Origin: Streptomyces sp. OfavH-34-F
GTDB lineage: Bacteria; Actinomycetota; Actinomycetes; Streptomycetales; Streptomycetaceae
Assembly (NCBI RefSeq): GCF_022347745.1
Contig: NZ_JAKRGC010000023.1
Span: 1-41,589 of the forward strand
Direction of reading: 5' to 3'
Length of the DNA stretch: 41,589 nt
How positions within the stretch are numbered: the stretch's first letter is position 1; each line of letters begins with the position of its first letter. A program made the translations under genes and the position numbers. Shown here piece by piece: positions 25,747 to 34,597 of this stretch. A model generated the notes under the pieces. That model ran no database searches, was not told the origin of the DNA, and worked only from the letters and a program-made list of their open reading frames with translations.

Positions 25747-28700
25747 ATGCGTGCAGCAGGTCCGGGGTCCTGGTGGGAGCCCCGCCGACCGGCCTTGTCC
25801 GGAAGAAGCCGACGGAGACGCCGGCATCTCCGTACGGCCGTGGTCGTCTCGTTGGCGTCGGCGCTCACCTGGGGGAGTCTGACGCTGGAGGCCGTTGCCC
25901 TCCCGCCGAAGCCCCGTCAGGAAATGGCGGTCCAGCTCCCCGACCTGCCGGAGAGCACGCGGACGGACCAGGACGACAGCGCGGAGAAGCACCTGACGAC
26001 CGCGCCCGAGCAGGACACCACTCCCTATGCCCCGCAGGCGGTGGAGGAGTGGTCGCCGGGCGTGGGCACCGCCGATCTGACGGACGTGCAGCCGGGGCAG
26101 ACGGTCCCGGTGGAGAACGTACCGACGATCTCGCTCGGCGTACCCGAGGAAGGTGATCCGGCGGCGCTGGCGGGTGAGTGGACCGTCGACCTGAAGGCAC
26201 CGGAGGACTCGCAGGCCGCCGAGGTCGACGGGCTGTTGATGGAGATCACCCCGCCGGCCACCGCCGACCCGGAGGCCGAGGTCACCGTCGGGGTCGACTA
26301 CACCTCGTTCGCCGACCTGTACGGCCCCCAGGCCGCCGACCGGTTCGGCGTCGTCCTGCTGCCCAACTGCGTGGTCGACGCGCCCACCGAAGGCGATTGC
26401 GCTCCCGACGAGTCGGCGGAACCGGCGGACGGCGCGACGGCCTCGGCGCAACCGCTGGCCAGCGAGATCGAGGTGGTCCGCCCGAAGGCCACCGCCAAGC
26501 TGCTCGCCGCCGCGGAGAAGCAGGGCGAGACCTTGCGGACCCGCAGGGTGGTCTCCGCCTCGGTGCCGGTGTCCGAACTCCTGGGCTCCGGCGCCGCTCC
26601 CGAGGCATCCGGCGCCATGCGGGCGGCCGCGTCCGGGGAGACCGGCTCCCGCGCCGTCGGCGTGCTGGACACCGGAGCCTCGGCGGCCGGTGACTTCACG
26701 GCCACTCCGCTCCAGTCGTCCGGCTCCTGGGCGGCCGGATCGTCCTCCGGGGCCTTCACCTACGGCTACCAGGTGCAGGTGCCCGAAGCGGCGGGCGGCC
26801 TGACTCCCCAAGTGGCCCTCTCGTACTCCTCCCAGTCGGTGGACGGCCGCACATCGGCCACCAACAACCAGGCATCCTGGATCGGTGACGGCTGGGACTA
26901 CAACGCCGGCTCCATCACCCGGAGCTACGCCTCCTGCCGCCAGGACGCCAAGAAGGCGGGCGCCAACAACGCCACTCACAAGACGGGTGACCTGTGCTGG
27001 GGCTCGGACAACGCGACCCTGACGCTCGGCGGAACCACGACCGAACTGGTGTGGGACACCGACCAGAAGAAGTGGTTCACCGCCAACGGCGACGGCTCCC
27101 GCGTCCAGGTCGTCAAGGACACGTCCAAGGACAACAAGGACGCCGACGGCGAGTACTGGATCGTCACCACCCGAGACGGCACCAAGTACCACTTCGGCCT
27201 GAACCGCCTGCCGGGCTGGACCACGGGCAAGCCGGTCACCAACTCCACCCTGACCGTCCCGGTGTTCGGCAACCACGCGGACGAGCCCTGCTACAAGGCC
27301 GGTGACTGGAAGGGCTCCGAGTGCAAGCAGGCGTGGCGGTGGAACCTCGACTACGTCGAAGACCTCCACGGCAACGCGATGTCCCTGTGGTGGAAGAAGG
27401 ACGCCAACTACTACGCCCGGAACTTCAACTGGAAGGCTCCGGTCGCGTACGACCGCGACGGCTACCTCCTGCACATCGACTACGGCCAGCGCAAGGACAC
27501 CCTCTTCTCCGCGCCGGCTCCCGGCCGCGTCGCCTTCGAGGTAGACGAACGGTGTTATGCCGAAGGCTCCCTCACTTGCAGCCAGGCCAACTTCACGTCC
27601 AAGGACCCGGGCAAGTACCGCATCTGGTACGACACCCCGGCCGACCTGCGCTGCACCGCGGGCAAGATGTGCTGGAACGCCGCACCGTCGTTCTGGTCCA
27701 CCAAGCGCCTCGACTCGATCCGGACCTTCGCGCAACGGCGCACCGACACCACCGAGCGCCAGCTGGTGGACCGCTACCAGTTGAAACAGTCCTTCCCCTT
27801 CCTGCGGACCGGCCCGAACACCGCGCTGTGGCTGGAGACCATCACCCGTACCGGCTACGCCCGCAACGGGGAGACCGACGCGAAGGTGCAGCTGAACCCG
27901 GTCCGGTTCGAAGCCAACGTGGACGACATGCCGAACCGCGTGATGCGGGGCGCCGACGACCCGCGACCGGGCTTCTCCCGCCTGCGCATCGGCCGGGTGA
28001 TCAACGAATACGGCGGCGAGACCGTCGTCAGCTACAAGCAGCCCGCGGGACAGTGCGCCACCGGCCAGGACCTGCCCGGCAAGTCGGACAAGGCCGCCCT
28101 GAAGAGCAACACGCGCCTGTGCTACCCCGTCTTCTGGCACCCGGACCCGGAGAAGGAGGACATCGACTGGTTCCACAAGTACGTGGTCCACGAAGTCGAG
28201 GAACTCCCCAACGTCGCCGGTGCCTACTCGACCAGCACCAAGTACACCTACGGCACGGCCGGCTGGAAGATGGCCGACCAGGAGTTCACCAAGAAGTCCA
28301 CGCGTACCTACTCGCGTTTCGCGGGCTTCGACCGGACCACCGTCATCACCGGCGCCGACGACAAGGCGATCGGCAGCAAGCGGACCAAGGCCGTCACCCG
28401 GTTCTTCCGCGGCATGGGCGACGACGTGGCGGTCAAGGACATCACCGGCGCGCACATCGCGTACGACCGTGAGCCGTTCGCCGGCCGCATAGCCGAGGAA
28501 CTCACCTACGCCGAGGCCACCGACGCCGACACCGCCTGGAAGACCCGGTCCGTCACGGTTCCCGAGGCCACCGAACTGGCATCCCGCACCCGGGGCGACG
28601 GTCTCGACCCGCTGAAGGCATGGCGGGTCACCGAGCCCCGTCAGCTGGCCTACAGCAAGGACGGCCAGGGAACCGTCCACACCTCGGAGACGAAGACCAC

Positions 28701-31700
28701 CTACGAGTCCACGTACGGCCTGCCGGTCCGGATCGAGACGCTGGAGGACGCGGCCGACCCCGGCCTCCTCGGGGACGTCTCCTGCACCGACCTGTCCTAC
28801 GTCCACCGCACGGACAAGAACCTCATCGGTTTGACCAAGCAGACGCTGAGCTCCGCCACCTCCTGCTCCTCGGCGAACTTCACCGACCTCGCCTCGCTCG
28901 CCTCCGGTTCGCGCACCGCGTACGACGGTGGTGGGTACGGCGCCTCGCTCGGCGAATCCACCCGGGGCCTGGTCACCCAGACCTGGTCGCTGAAGGCGGA
29001 CGGGTCCGGCTTCCAGTCCGACGGCACGGTCGCGTTCGACTCCCTGGGCCGGGTGGTGAAGACCACCGACCCGGACGGTAAGTCGTCCACCACGTCCTAC
29101 GCGATGACCAACGGCCAGACGTTCGGCGTCACCGAGACGAACTCCCTGGGCCACAGCTCCATCCAGGAGATCGAGCCCGGCCGCTCCACCGCGACCACGA
29201 GCACCGACGCGAACAAGCACGTCACCCGGTTCGTGTTCGACGCGCTGGGCCGGATCGTCGAGGCATGGGCACCCGGCCGTGACCCCGCGTCGTCCGCGGT
29301 GCCGGACTTCGCCGCCGAGTACCACATCTCGAAGAACGACCCGGGAGAGGAAGACCGGTTCCCGCCCTACGTCGTCACCAGGAGCCGCGGGCACAAGGAT
29401 CGAACAGAGACCTCCGTCACGATCTACGACGGCCTGGGCCGCGAACGCCAGTCGCAGGAGGAAGCGACGGGCAGCGGGCGGCTGATCACCGACACGCTGT
29501 ACAACAGCTCGGGCGAGGTCTGGCAGACGAACAACGCCTACCTGGCCACCGGTACGCCGAGCGGCCGGCTCTTCACCCCGCTCGCCGACACCGTCGTACC
29601 GAACGCGACCCGTTACACCTACGACGGCCTCGGCCGCGTGCTGACCGAGCTGCCGATTCTCAACGGCAGCGAGATGCCGGCTCGCGCCACCCGCTACGAG
29701 TACGGTGCCGACTGGTCCACGGTCATCAACCCCTCCGGAGCCGCCTCCTACCGGGTCCGGTCCGACTCGATGGGCCGCACGACCCAGGTCGACACCTTCA
29801 CCGACGCCGAACGGACCGAGTACACCTCGGTGAAGTACCAGTTCGACGACCACGGCCGGCTGGCGAAGGCGTACAGCGCGCAGAACCCCAAGCGGAGCTG
29901 GACCTGGAAGTACGACGGACGCGGCCGGATGGTCTCCGCCACCGACCCGGACGCCGGTACCACCACCACGACGTACGACCACCGCGACCGCCCCGTCACC
30001 ACGACCGACGCCCGCGGGGTCACCGTCTGGACCAAGTACGACGAGCTGTCCCGTCCCACCGAGCAGCGCCTCGACGGCTCCACCGGCGACCTGCTCACCC
30101 GGAGCACGTACGACACCGCGCCCGGCGGCAAGGGCCTGCCGGCCACCGCCGTCCGCGTCACGGACGGCCAGGAGTACACGATGTCGGTCGGCGGATACAC
30201 CGCCGACTACCAGCCGCGCTCCACCACGCTGTCCCTGCCGGACGCCCTCGCCACCACCTGGGGCCTGCGGAAGTCCTACACCTCCACGTACAACTACAGC
30301 GACACCGGGCTGCTGCTGGACGCCACCCTCCCCGCGGCGGGGGCGTTCGACAGCGAGAAGCTCGTCGTCCGCTACAACGAGGACGGGCTCCCGCTCTCCG
30401 TCTCCGGCAAGGACTGGTACGGCTCCGAGGCCAGGTACTCCCCGTACGGCCAGCTGCTGCGCGCCACGCTGGGCGCCCAGCCGCACCGGGTGTGGGCGCT
30501 GTCGAATTTCGACGACGCCTCCGGCGCCCTCACCGACCAGCAGGTGTACCGGGAGCAGAACGGCGACACCTCCCTCGTCGCCGGCAAGCTCGCCTCCCAC
30601 CGCTCCTACTGGTACGACGACGCGGGCAACGTCACCGGCATCCGGGAGCGTTCGACCGGCATCCAGGAACGCCAGTGCTTCACCTATGACCCGATCGGTC
30701 AGCTGACCGAGGCGTGGACCTCCGCCGACCTCGGCAGCTGCGCCGGCGGCCCGGTCAAGCCGGGCGGCACGCTCAACGTGACGGCCGGCCCGGACGACTC
30801 CGGCTACTGGCAGCGTTACGAGTACGACCTGCTGGGCAACCGGACGAAGCTCACCGAGAAGGACCTCACCGGCGCCACCGCCAAGGACACGGTGACGACG
30901 TACGGCTACGGGAAGGCGGACGGCTCCCAGCCGCACACCCTGACCAAGGTCACCAAGAAGTACACCGCCCCGTCCGGTGCCCAGGTCACGGCCGAGGCTG
31001 AGCGGCTCTACGAGCTCACGGGCGCGACCAAGCAGGTCACGTCGCTGGGGAACGGCGACACCCAGGACATCAGGTGGACCTGGGACGGCCAGGTGGAGCG
31101 CCTCACCGGCCAGGGCAGCGGCGGCAAGACCTCCTACGTCGGCCTCGGCGGCAAGTGCCTCGACCTGAACGGCGGCAAGCCGGAGGAGAACCGGCCGGTC
31201 AATCTGTACTCCTGCAACGGAGCGGCCTCCCAGAAGTGGTCGTTCCAGGTGGAGCCGGGGCAGTCCGATCCGAACCTGGGCACGCTGACCTTCCACGGCG
31301 ACACGTGGTGCGTCGCGCCGGCCGCGGCCGGCGCGGGAGCCGGTATGCGGATCAACGCGTGCGACGGCTCCGCCGGCCAGAAGATCAAGCGCAACGCGTC
31401 GGGCCAGCTGGTGCACGTCGCCACCGGCCTGTGCGTCGCGGTCCAGGACGGCTCCACAGCCAACAGCGCCTCCACCGTCCTCACCACCTGCGCGGCCGGT
31501 TCTGCCGCGCAGAAGTGGGAGGCACAGAACGAGACCCGGTACATCTACGGTCCGGACGGCAGCCGTCTGCTGACGGTGCAGGGCAAGCAGGCCACGCTGC
31601 ACCTGGCGGAGACCGAGGTCACCACGCAGGCGGCCGGCAAGCTGGTCTCCACCCAGCGCAATTACGCCGCCCCCGGCGGCAGCGTGCTGCGGCACCAGTA

Positions 31701-33108
31701 CGGCTACCAGACGACCAGCACACTGGCCGCGGAGGTCGGTGACCACCAGGGCAGTACCTATGCCGAGGTCGCCATGACCGACGGGATGCCCGTGCGGGTC
31801 CGCAAGCAGGACCCGTTCGGCAACGAGCGCGGCGCCGCCGCCTCCGGGACCGGTCCGCGCAACCGGGCCGGCTTCCTGGGCGTGTCCCCGGACGACGCCT
31901 CCGGCTACACGCAGCTGGGCGCCCGCATGTACGACCCGGCCGTCGGACGCTTCCTGTCGGCGGACCCGGTGCTGGACCTCGCGGACCCGCTGCAGGCCAA
32001 CGGGTACGCCTACGCCCACAACAACCCGGTCACGCTCTCTGACCCGACGGGTCTGGCGGTCTCCCTGACGGCCTCTGAGATGGCCGCGGCCCTGGCGGGG
32101 GCGGGGCTGACAGCTGCACAGGTGTCCCAGGCGAAGTCGACCATGGGAACGAGCATCACCTCGGTGATCCTGTCAGTTGCCTGGGATCAACTGGGTGGAC
32201 TCATCGGTAAGGATGATGCTTTGGGCTGCTTCGGGGGGAGCGTGAAATCCTGCATCAGTCTCGTTATCAGTGCGACTCCTGTGGGAAAGCTCGGCCGCCT
32301 TCCGTCCGCAATCAAGGCCGTACACCGTACAGCCAAGGCTATCCAGGCACTCAACAGGGCCAAGAAGAAGGCCGAAAAGGTGATCGCCGCGGCCAGAGCT
32401 GCGGAGAGGAAGGCGATCGCCGCGAAGAAGGCGGCGATTGAGAAGGCCAAGAAGGCGGCACAGGCCGCGAAGAAGAAGGCGGCGGAGAAGAAACAGACAA
32501 CCAGCAACAAAGCGGTCAACGAGACCAAGAAAACCGGTAACCCGGTTCAGAAGCGGGCTCAGGCTGATTCGGCTCCGAAGGTTGCTTCCACTTCGGCCAC
32601 CCACAAGAGCTCCGCCGGTGGTAAGGCAGGTTCCGGGAAACCTGGTGGCTCGGCCGGTGGTTCCTCACGGAGCAAGGGTGGCAGCAGCGGAGACGGCGGC
32701 GCCGGCAAGGCGAGTCGTGGCAGTGATGAGGGATCAAGCCTCTCCCGCTCTAGCGGGCGTCCCGATAATGAGGAAGTTTTCGCCGGGCATGGTGACTGGT
32801 CGTTGAGGGACGGCTGGACGAGAATTCCCGAAAATACCTCTCTGGCTGTGTACGGGGAAAAGGGGCGCACGATCAGTGATTACACCGGTTTCCGAGTGGA
32901 GGTGGGAGATCCCTCGGTTTTGCCCACCCGGGTCTACGGTCCGGGGGAGTGGGTAAGGAATTACCAGCTTCATCCAGTCACTCCGGACCTGGTGGTACAC
33001 AGTGCATCCACTACTGTGGACGCCAGAACGTCGCTGTCCGGTCTCCTGCGTCCAGGCATGGGCAGGGTGCATTGGGCGGCTTGCTTGGGAAGCAAGAGGC
33101 CATCGTGA
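25747..33108 (+). CDS. Secreted RHS/YD-repeat protein with ricin-B block and C-terminal toxin-like tip
   Basis: 2453 residues from the ATG at 25747 (GGGAG upstream). The start has an arginine-rich, Tat-like signal (SRRRRRHLRTAVVVSLASAL, cut near EAVA-LPP). The shell begins around residue 336 (GYQVQVPEAAGGLTPQVALSYSS, SpvB/TcB-like). YD repeats run from about 1098 to 1790 (YDGLGRVLTELP, YDGRGRMVSATDPDAGTTTTTYD). A ricin-B lectin block with QKW motifs is inserted at about 1796-1928. The RHS core then gives GARMYDPAVGRFLSADPVL and NPVTLSDPTGL near 2060-2101. The last about 350 residues are the tip: a hydrophobic segment, an Ala/Lys-rich helix (about 2205-2262), a Gly/Ser linker and a final domain (about 2342-2453). 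That domain has EVFAGHGDWSLRDGW, NYQLHP and GRVHWAACLG, and I read it as similar to the putative-adhesin Stv domain. Tip codons are less G/C-biased than the shell, a sign of exchange. The stop overlaps the next gene. Confidence 0.88.
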   Translation: MRAAGPGSWWEPRRPALSGRSRRRRRHLRTAVVVSLASALTWGSLTLEAVALPPKPRQEMAVQLPDLPESTRTDQDDSAEKHLTTAPEQDTTPYAPQAVEEWSPGVGTADLTDVQPGQTVPVENVPTISLGVPEEGDPAALAGEWTVDLKAPEDSQAAEVDGLLMEITPPATADPEAEVTVGVDYTSFADLYGPQAADRFGVVLLPNCVVDAPTEGDCAPDESAEPADGATASAQPLASEIEVVRPKATAKLLAAAEKQGETLRTRRVVSASVPVSELLGSGAAPEASGAMRAAASGETGSRAVGVLDTGASAAGDFTATPLQSSGSWAAGSSSGAFTYGYQVQVPEAAGGLTPQVALSYSSQSVDGRTSATNNQASWIGDGWDYNAGSITRSYASCRQDAKKAGANNATHKTGDLCWGSDNATLTLGGTTTELVWDTDQKKWFTANGDGSRVQVVKDTSKDNKDADGEYWIVTTRDGTKYHFGLNRLPGWTTGKPVTNSTLTVPVFGNHADEPCYKAGDWKGSECKQAWRWNLDYVEDLHGNAMSLWWKKDANYYARNFNWKAPVAYDRDGYLLHIDYGQRKDTLFSAPAPGRVAFEVDERCYAEGSLTCSQANFTSKDPGKYRIWYDTPADLRCTAGKMCWNAAPSFWSTKRLDSIRTFAQRRTDTTERQLVDRYQLKQSFPFLRTGPNTALWLETITRTGYARNGETDAKVQLNPVRFEANVDDMPNRVMRGADDPRPGFSRLRIGRVINEYGGETVVSYKQPAGQCATGQDLPGKSDKAALKSNTRLCYPVFWHPDPEKEDIDWFHKYVVHEVEELPNVAGAYSTSTKYTYGTAGWKMADQEFTKKSTRTYSRFAGFDRTTVITGADDKAIGSKRTKAVTRFFRGMGDDVAVKDITGAHIAYDREPFAGRIAEELTYAEATDADTAWKTRSVTVPEATELASRTRGDGLDPLKAWRVTEPRQLAYSKDGQGTVHTSETKTTYESTYGLPVRIETLEDAADPGLLGDVSCTDLSYVHRTDKNLIGLTKQTLSSATSCSSANFTDLASLASGSRTAYDGGGYGASLGESTRGLVTQTWSLKADGSGFQSDGTVAFDSLGRVVKTTDPDGKSSTTSYAMTNGQTFGVTETNSLGHSSIQEIEPGRSTATTSTDANKHVTRFVFDALGRIVEAWAPGRDPASSAVPDFAAEYHISKNDPGEEDRFPPYVVTRSRGHKDRTETSVTIYDGLGRERQSQEEATGSGRLITDTLYNSSGEVWQTNNAYLATGTPSGRLFTPLADTVVPNATRYTYDGLGRVLTELPILNGSEMPARATRYEYGADWSTVINPSGAASYRVRSDSMGRTTQVDTFTDAERTEYTSVKYQFDDHGRLAKAYSAQNPKRSWTWKYDGRGRMVSATDPDAGTTTTTYDHRDRPVTTTDARGVTVWTKYDELSRPTEQRLDGSTGDLLTRSTYDTAPGGKGLPATAVRVTDGQEYTMSVGGYTADYQPRSTTLSLPDALATTWGLRKSYTSTYNYSDTGLLLDATLPAAGAFDSEKLVVRYNEDGLPLSVSGKDWYGSEARYSPYGQLLRATLGAQPHRVWALSNFDDASGALTDQQVYREQNGDTSLVAGKLASHRSYWYDDAGNVTGIRERSTGIQERQCFTYDPIGQLTEAWTSADLGSCAGGPVKPGGTLNVTAGPDDSGYWQRYEYDLLGNRTKLTEKDLTGATAKDTVTTYGYGKADGSQPHTLTKVTKKYTAPSGAQVTAEAERLYELTGATKQVTSLGNGDTQDIRWTWDGQVERLTGQGSGGKTSYVGLGGKCLDLNGGKPEENRPVNLYSCNGAASQKWSFQVEPGQSDPNLGTLTFHGDTWCVAPAAAGAGAGMRINACDGSAGQKIKRNASGQLVHVATGLCVAVQDGSTANSASTVLTTCAAGSAAQKWEAQNETRYIYGPDGSRLLTVQGKQATLHLAETEVTTQAAGKLVSTQRNYAAPGGSVLRHQYGYQTTSTLAAEVGDHQGSTYAEVAMTDGMPVRVRKQDPFGNERGAAASGTGPRNRAGFLGVSPDDASGYTQLGARMYDPAVGRFLSADPVLDLADPLQANGYAYAHNNPVTLSDPTGLAVSLTASEMAAALAGAGLTAAQVSQAKSTMGTSITSVILSVAWDQLGGLIGKDDALGCFGGSVKSCISLVISATPVGKLGRLPSAIKAVHRTAKAIQALNRAKKKAEKVIAAARAAERKAIAAKKAAIEKAKKAAQAAKKKAAEKKQTTSNKAVNETKKTGNPVQKRAQADSAPKVASTSATHKSSAGGKAGSGKPGGSAGGSSRSKGGSSGDGGAGKASRGSDEGSSLSRSSGRPDNEEVFAGHGDWSLRDGWTRIPENTSLAVYGEKGRTISDYTGFRVEVGDPSVLPTRVYGPGEWVRNYQLHPVTPDLVVHSASTTVDARTSLSGLLRPGMGRVHWAACLGSKRPS

Positions 33109-33701
33109 CCTACTATCGCGACCTGTCGCCGTACACGTATTCAGAATCTGCGATTCCGAATCGCAATGCCGGTTGGCTCGGATGGGGGCGCCCCTTCCGG
33201 AGAGGGGAGCTCCCTGGAGGATTCCTCGAATCACTAGGGCGTCATGTGTTGATTCCGAGGAGTAAAACAAGGGGGTTTCATTCCTGTCGCCATTACGGGT
33301 GTCTCCGTAAAAGCAAGAACGGCGTCATGGCTGAAATCGGTGGCGCATCTGTCGCGCTGGGAAGTGCTGAGATTCATGTTTTCGTCGAGAGTGGGGAATG
33401 TTTCGCTTCGCCCGACCTCATCTATCATTACGTGGAGAAGCACGGATACCTGCCTCCTGACGACTTCGTCAGAGCTATCACGAATGGATTGTCTGCGGCT
33501 GCGAAGCGCAGCGTAGCGACCAGGCTGCGGTCCATTGCGTTTGATGCGTCGAGGGTTGAGGATCGCGTTGATGCGGTAGCGGATCTCTTTGCTTGGGTGC
33601 CGGAGTGCGCGGCGGAACTGGCGACAGAGCTGATTGAGTTGCCAGAGTGTGATCCGTACGCGCGTGTGAAGTTTCAGGAGTTGCTTGAGCACCGACGATG
33701 A
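33105..33701 (+). CDS. Candidate immunity protein for the RHS tip
   Basis: 198 residues from the GTG at 33105, which overlaps the RHS stop (GTGA) and has AAGAGG 5 bases upstream; an ATG at 32949 inside the toxin frame is rejected. The N-terminal half (YYRDLSPYTYSESAIPNRNAGWLGWGRPF, then RGFHSCRHYGC, then ECFASPDLIYHYVEKHGYLPPDDFVRAI) reads like a family of short Streptomyces proteins I believe is annotated DUF7919. The C-terminal half is helical and acidic (AVADLFAWVPECAAELATELIELPE). There is no signal peptide, so it is cytoplasmic. Position, coupling and shared low G/C bias make it the cognate immunity gene by inference. The Cys/His pattern could bind a metal. Confidence 0.7.
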   Translation: MTYYRDLSPYTYSESAIPNRNAGWLGWGRPFRRGELPGGFLESLGRHVLIPRSKTRGFHSCRHYGCLRKSKNGVMAEIGGASVALGSAEIHVFVESGECFASPDLIYHYVEKHGYLPPDDFVRAITNGLSAAAKRSVATRLRSIAFDASRVEDRVDAVADLFAWVPECAAELATELIELPECDPYARVKFQELLEHRR

Positions 33702-33750
33702 GTTGGGAGGGGCCCAGACCGGCGGTGCTGCGTCGTGCTGTCCTGCTCCA

Positions 33751-33843
33751 GCGCGGTCCAGCATTTCGTCCCGCGTCCGAGACTTCGCCGTGCGAGGCAA
33801 TCGCTTCGGCGCTGATTTTCGGGCGGGGACCGATCAGGCCGGT
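33751..33843 (-). pseudogene. Degenerate copy of the 3' end of argG
   Basis: On the - strand this stretch reads TGLIGPRPKISAEAIASHGEVSD and then, after a one-base insertion, RDEMLDRAG. The intact argG (35523-36968) encodes [32 protein letters not shown] at residues about 444-475, from bases 35548-35639. The two sequences align base for base with scattered substitutions and the one-base insertion. Weaker similarity may continue to about 33726. The fragment lies in the same orientation as argG, about 1.7 kb from it, and begins exactly where a recombinase fragment ends. Confidence 0.85.
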
Positions 33844-33991
33844 GAAGCCGGACGTGAATGTAGACGGTGACGGTGACGCCGATCTGGGCGTGGTCGAGGA
33901 GCTCCTTGATCACGGCGAGTACGACTCCCTGCTCCGGGAACAGGTAGCCGGTGGAGTGCCTGATCCGGTCGAAGCGCTCGCCGACGGCATG
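33842..33991 (-). pseudogene. Remnant of a tyrosine recombinase (integrase) C-terminus
   Basis: The - strand reads ERFDRIRHSTGYLFPEQGV, then VLAVIKELLDHAQIGVTVT, then VYIHVRLH. This is the box-II region of actinobacterial phage-type integrases: RHS (catalytic Arg), LLxHAQIGVT (catalytic His) and TVYxHV (tyrosine nucleophile). The usual HxLRH histidine is Asp here. No long frame extends upstream, so the N-terminal and core-binding domains are lost. The frame runs directly into the argG copy at 33843. It is not expected to be functional. Confidence 0.75.
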
Positions 33992-34003
33992 GGGCGGGGA
34001 TCT

Positions 34004-34247
34004 TCAGGAGGTCCTCGGTGAGATCTGGGAGACGGACGCGGGCGCCTGACTGTTCAGGGTGGCGGCAGGCTCGGTGGGCCAGGATTCTTCGGGGTGCTGG
34101 ATGGGCCGGAAAGTCGTGTCTTCCCCAGGGAAGATCGGCACGCCGGATGACGGCCGGGTGTGGCCAGACGTTGTCCGGTGGCATGGGGCTGTCGGACTCG
34201 GGTTCGAGGAAGATCACGTACTGGGCCGGCCACCAGGCTTCGGCGAA
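34004..34247 (-). pseudogene. Frameshifted reading frame of unknown origin
   Basis: On the - strand, NFAEAWWPAQYVIFLEPESD and then SPMPPDNVWPHPAVIRRADLPW can be read. A shift of one frame then continues EDTTFRPIQHPEESWPTEPA to a TGA at 34004-34006. The composition is protein-like on both sides of the shift, but I do not recognise a family. It abuts the recombinase remnant. It may be part of the same decayed element, or it may be chance. Confidence 0.25.
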
Positions 34248-34597
34248 GTTGTGTGACGTCCGGTTCCTGGCGGTCTGTCAGGCGGCAGTGCAACTTGAAC
34301 GTGACAGGAGCGGACTTCCAGGATCATGGAGTTCTCCCCGCCCCGTGATCCGAGTGGAAGACCGTGCCTGCCGACGCTTGTCGGCCGCGTTCTTGCGGGT
34401 GGTGCCGTGTGTCCGGCCTCGATGGCGCGCGTGCAGCCCAGGCCCGAGCTGACCGAGGCACGGCCACCCTGCCGGTCCTTCGAAGGCTGCCGCCGGCCGT
34501 ACCGGGGGCAGGGGGAAGATCACATACTGGTGGGGCCGCTGTCCCGGGGGTTCGGGTGGGGCGGTGTGTCTTTCATCCACGCAGCGACGAGGTACGT

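Larger units (their letters stand above)
33702..34597. other. Decayed region, no intact gene
   Basis: About 0.9 kb separates the immunity candidate from the next secreted protein. All reading frames are short and do not look like proteins end to end, yet recognisable remnants are present on the - strand: a 3' fragment of argG, the box-II end of a tyrosine recombinase, and a frameshifted unknown frame (separate entries). A 17-base motif GGAAGATCACGTACTGG (34208-34224) recurs with one mismatch at 34514-34530; on the - strand both encode QYVIF. The stretch looks like the ruin of a mobile element. Confidence 0.6.

Noticed and set aside
25618..32019. A 2133-codon open frame on the - strand opposite the RHS gene
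   Set aside because: It is a composition shadow: high third-position G+C keeps the opposite strand open, the peptide is rich in Val, Gly, Arg and Leu without domains, and the + strand frame has clear YD, lectin and RHS-core motifs.
33674..33913. A small - strand gene starting MIKELLDHAQIGV
   Set aside because: It is only the end of a broken integrase frame that runs on into the argG fragment. It lacks the rest of the catalytic domain, so it is reported as remnants instead.
34364..34597. Upstream extension of the secreted protein
   Set aside because: It would bury the signal peptide inside the protein. MRSGRTGAVAALVGALAL is a normal Sec signal start with a ribosome binding site.
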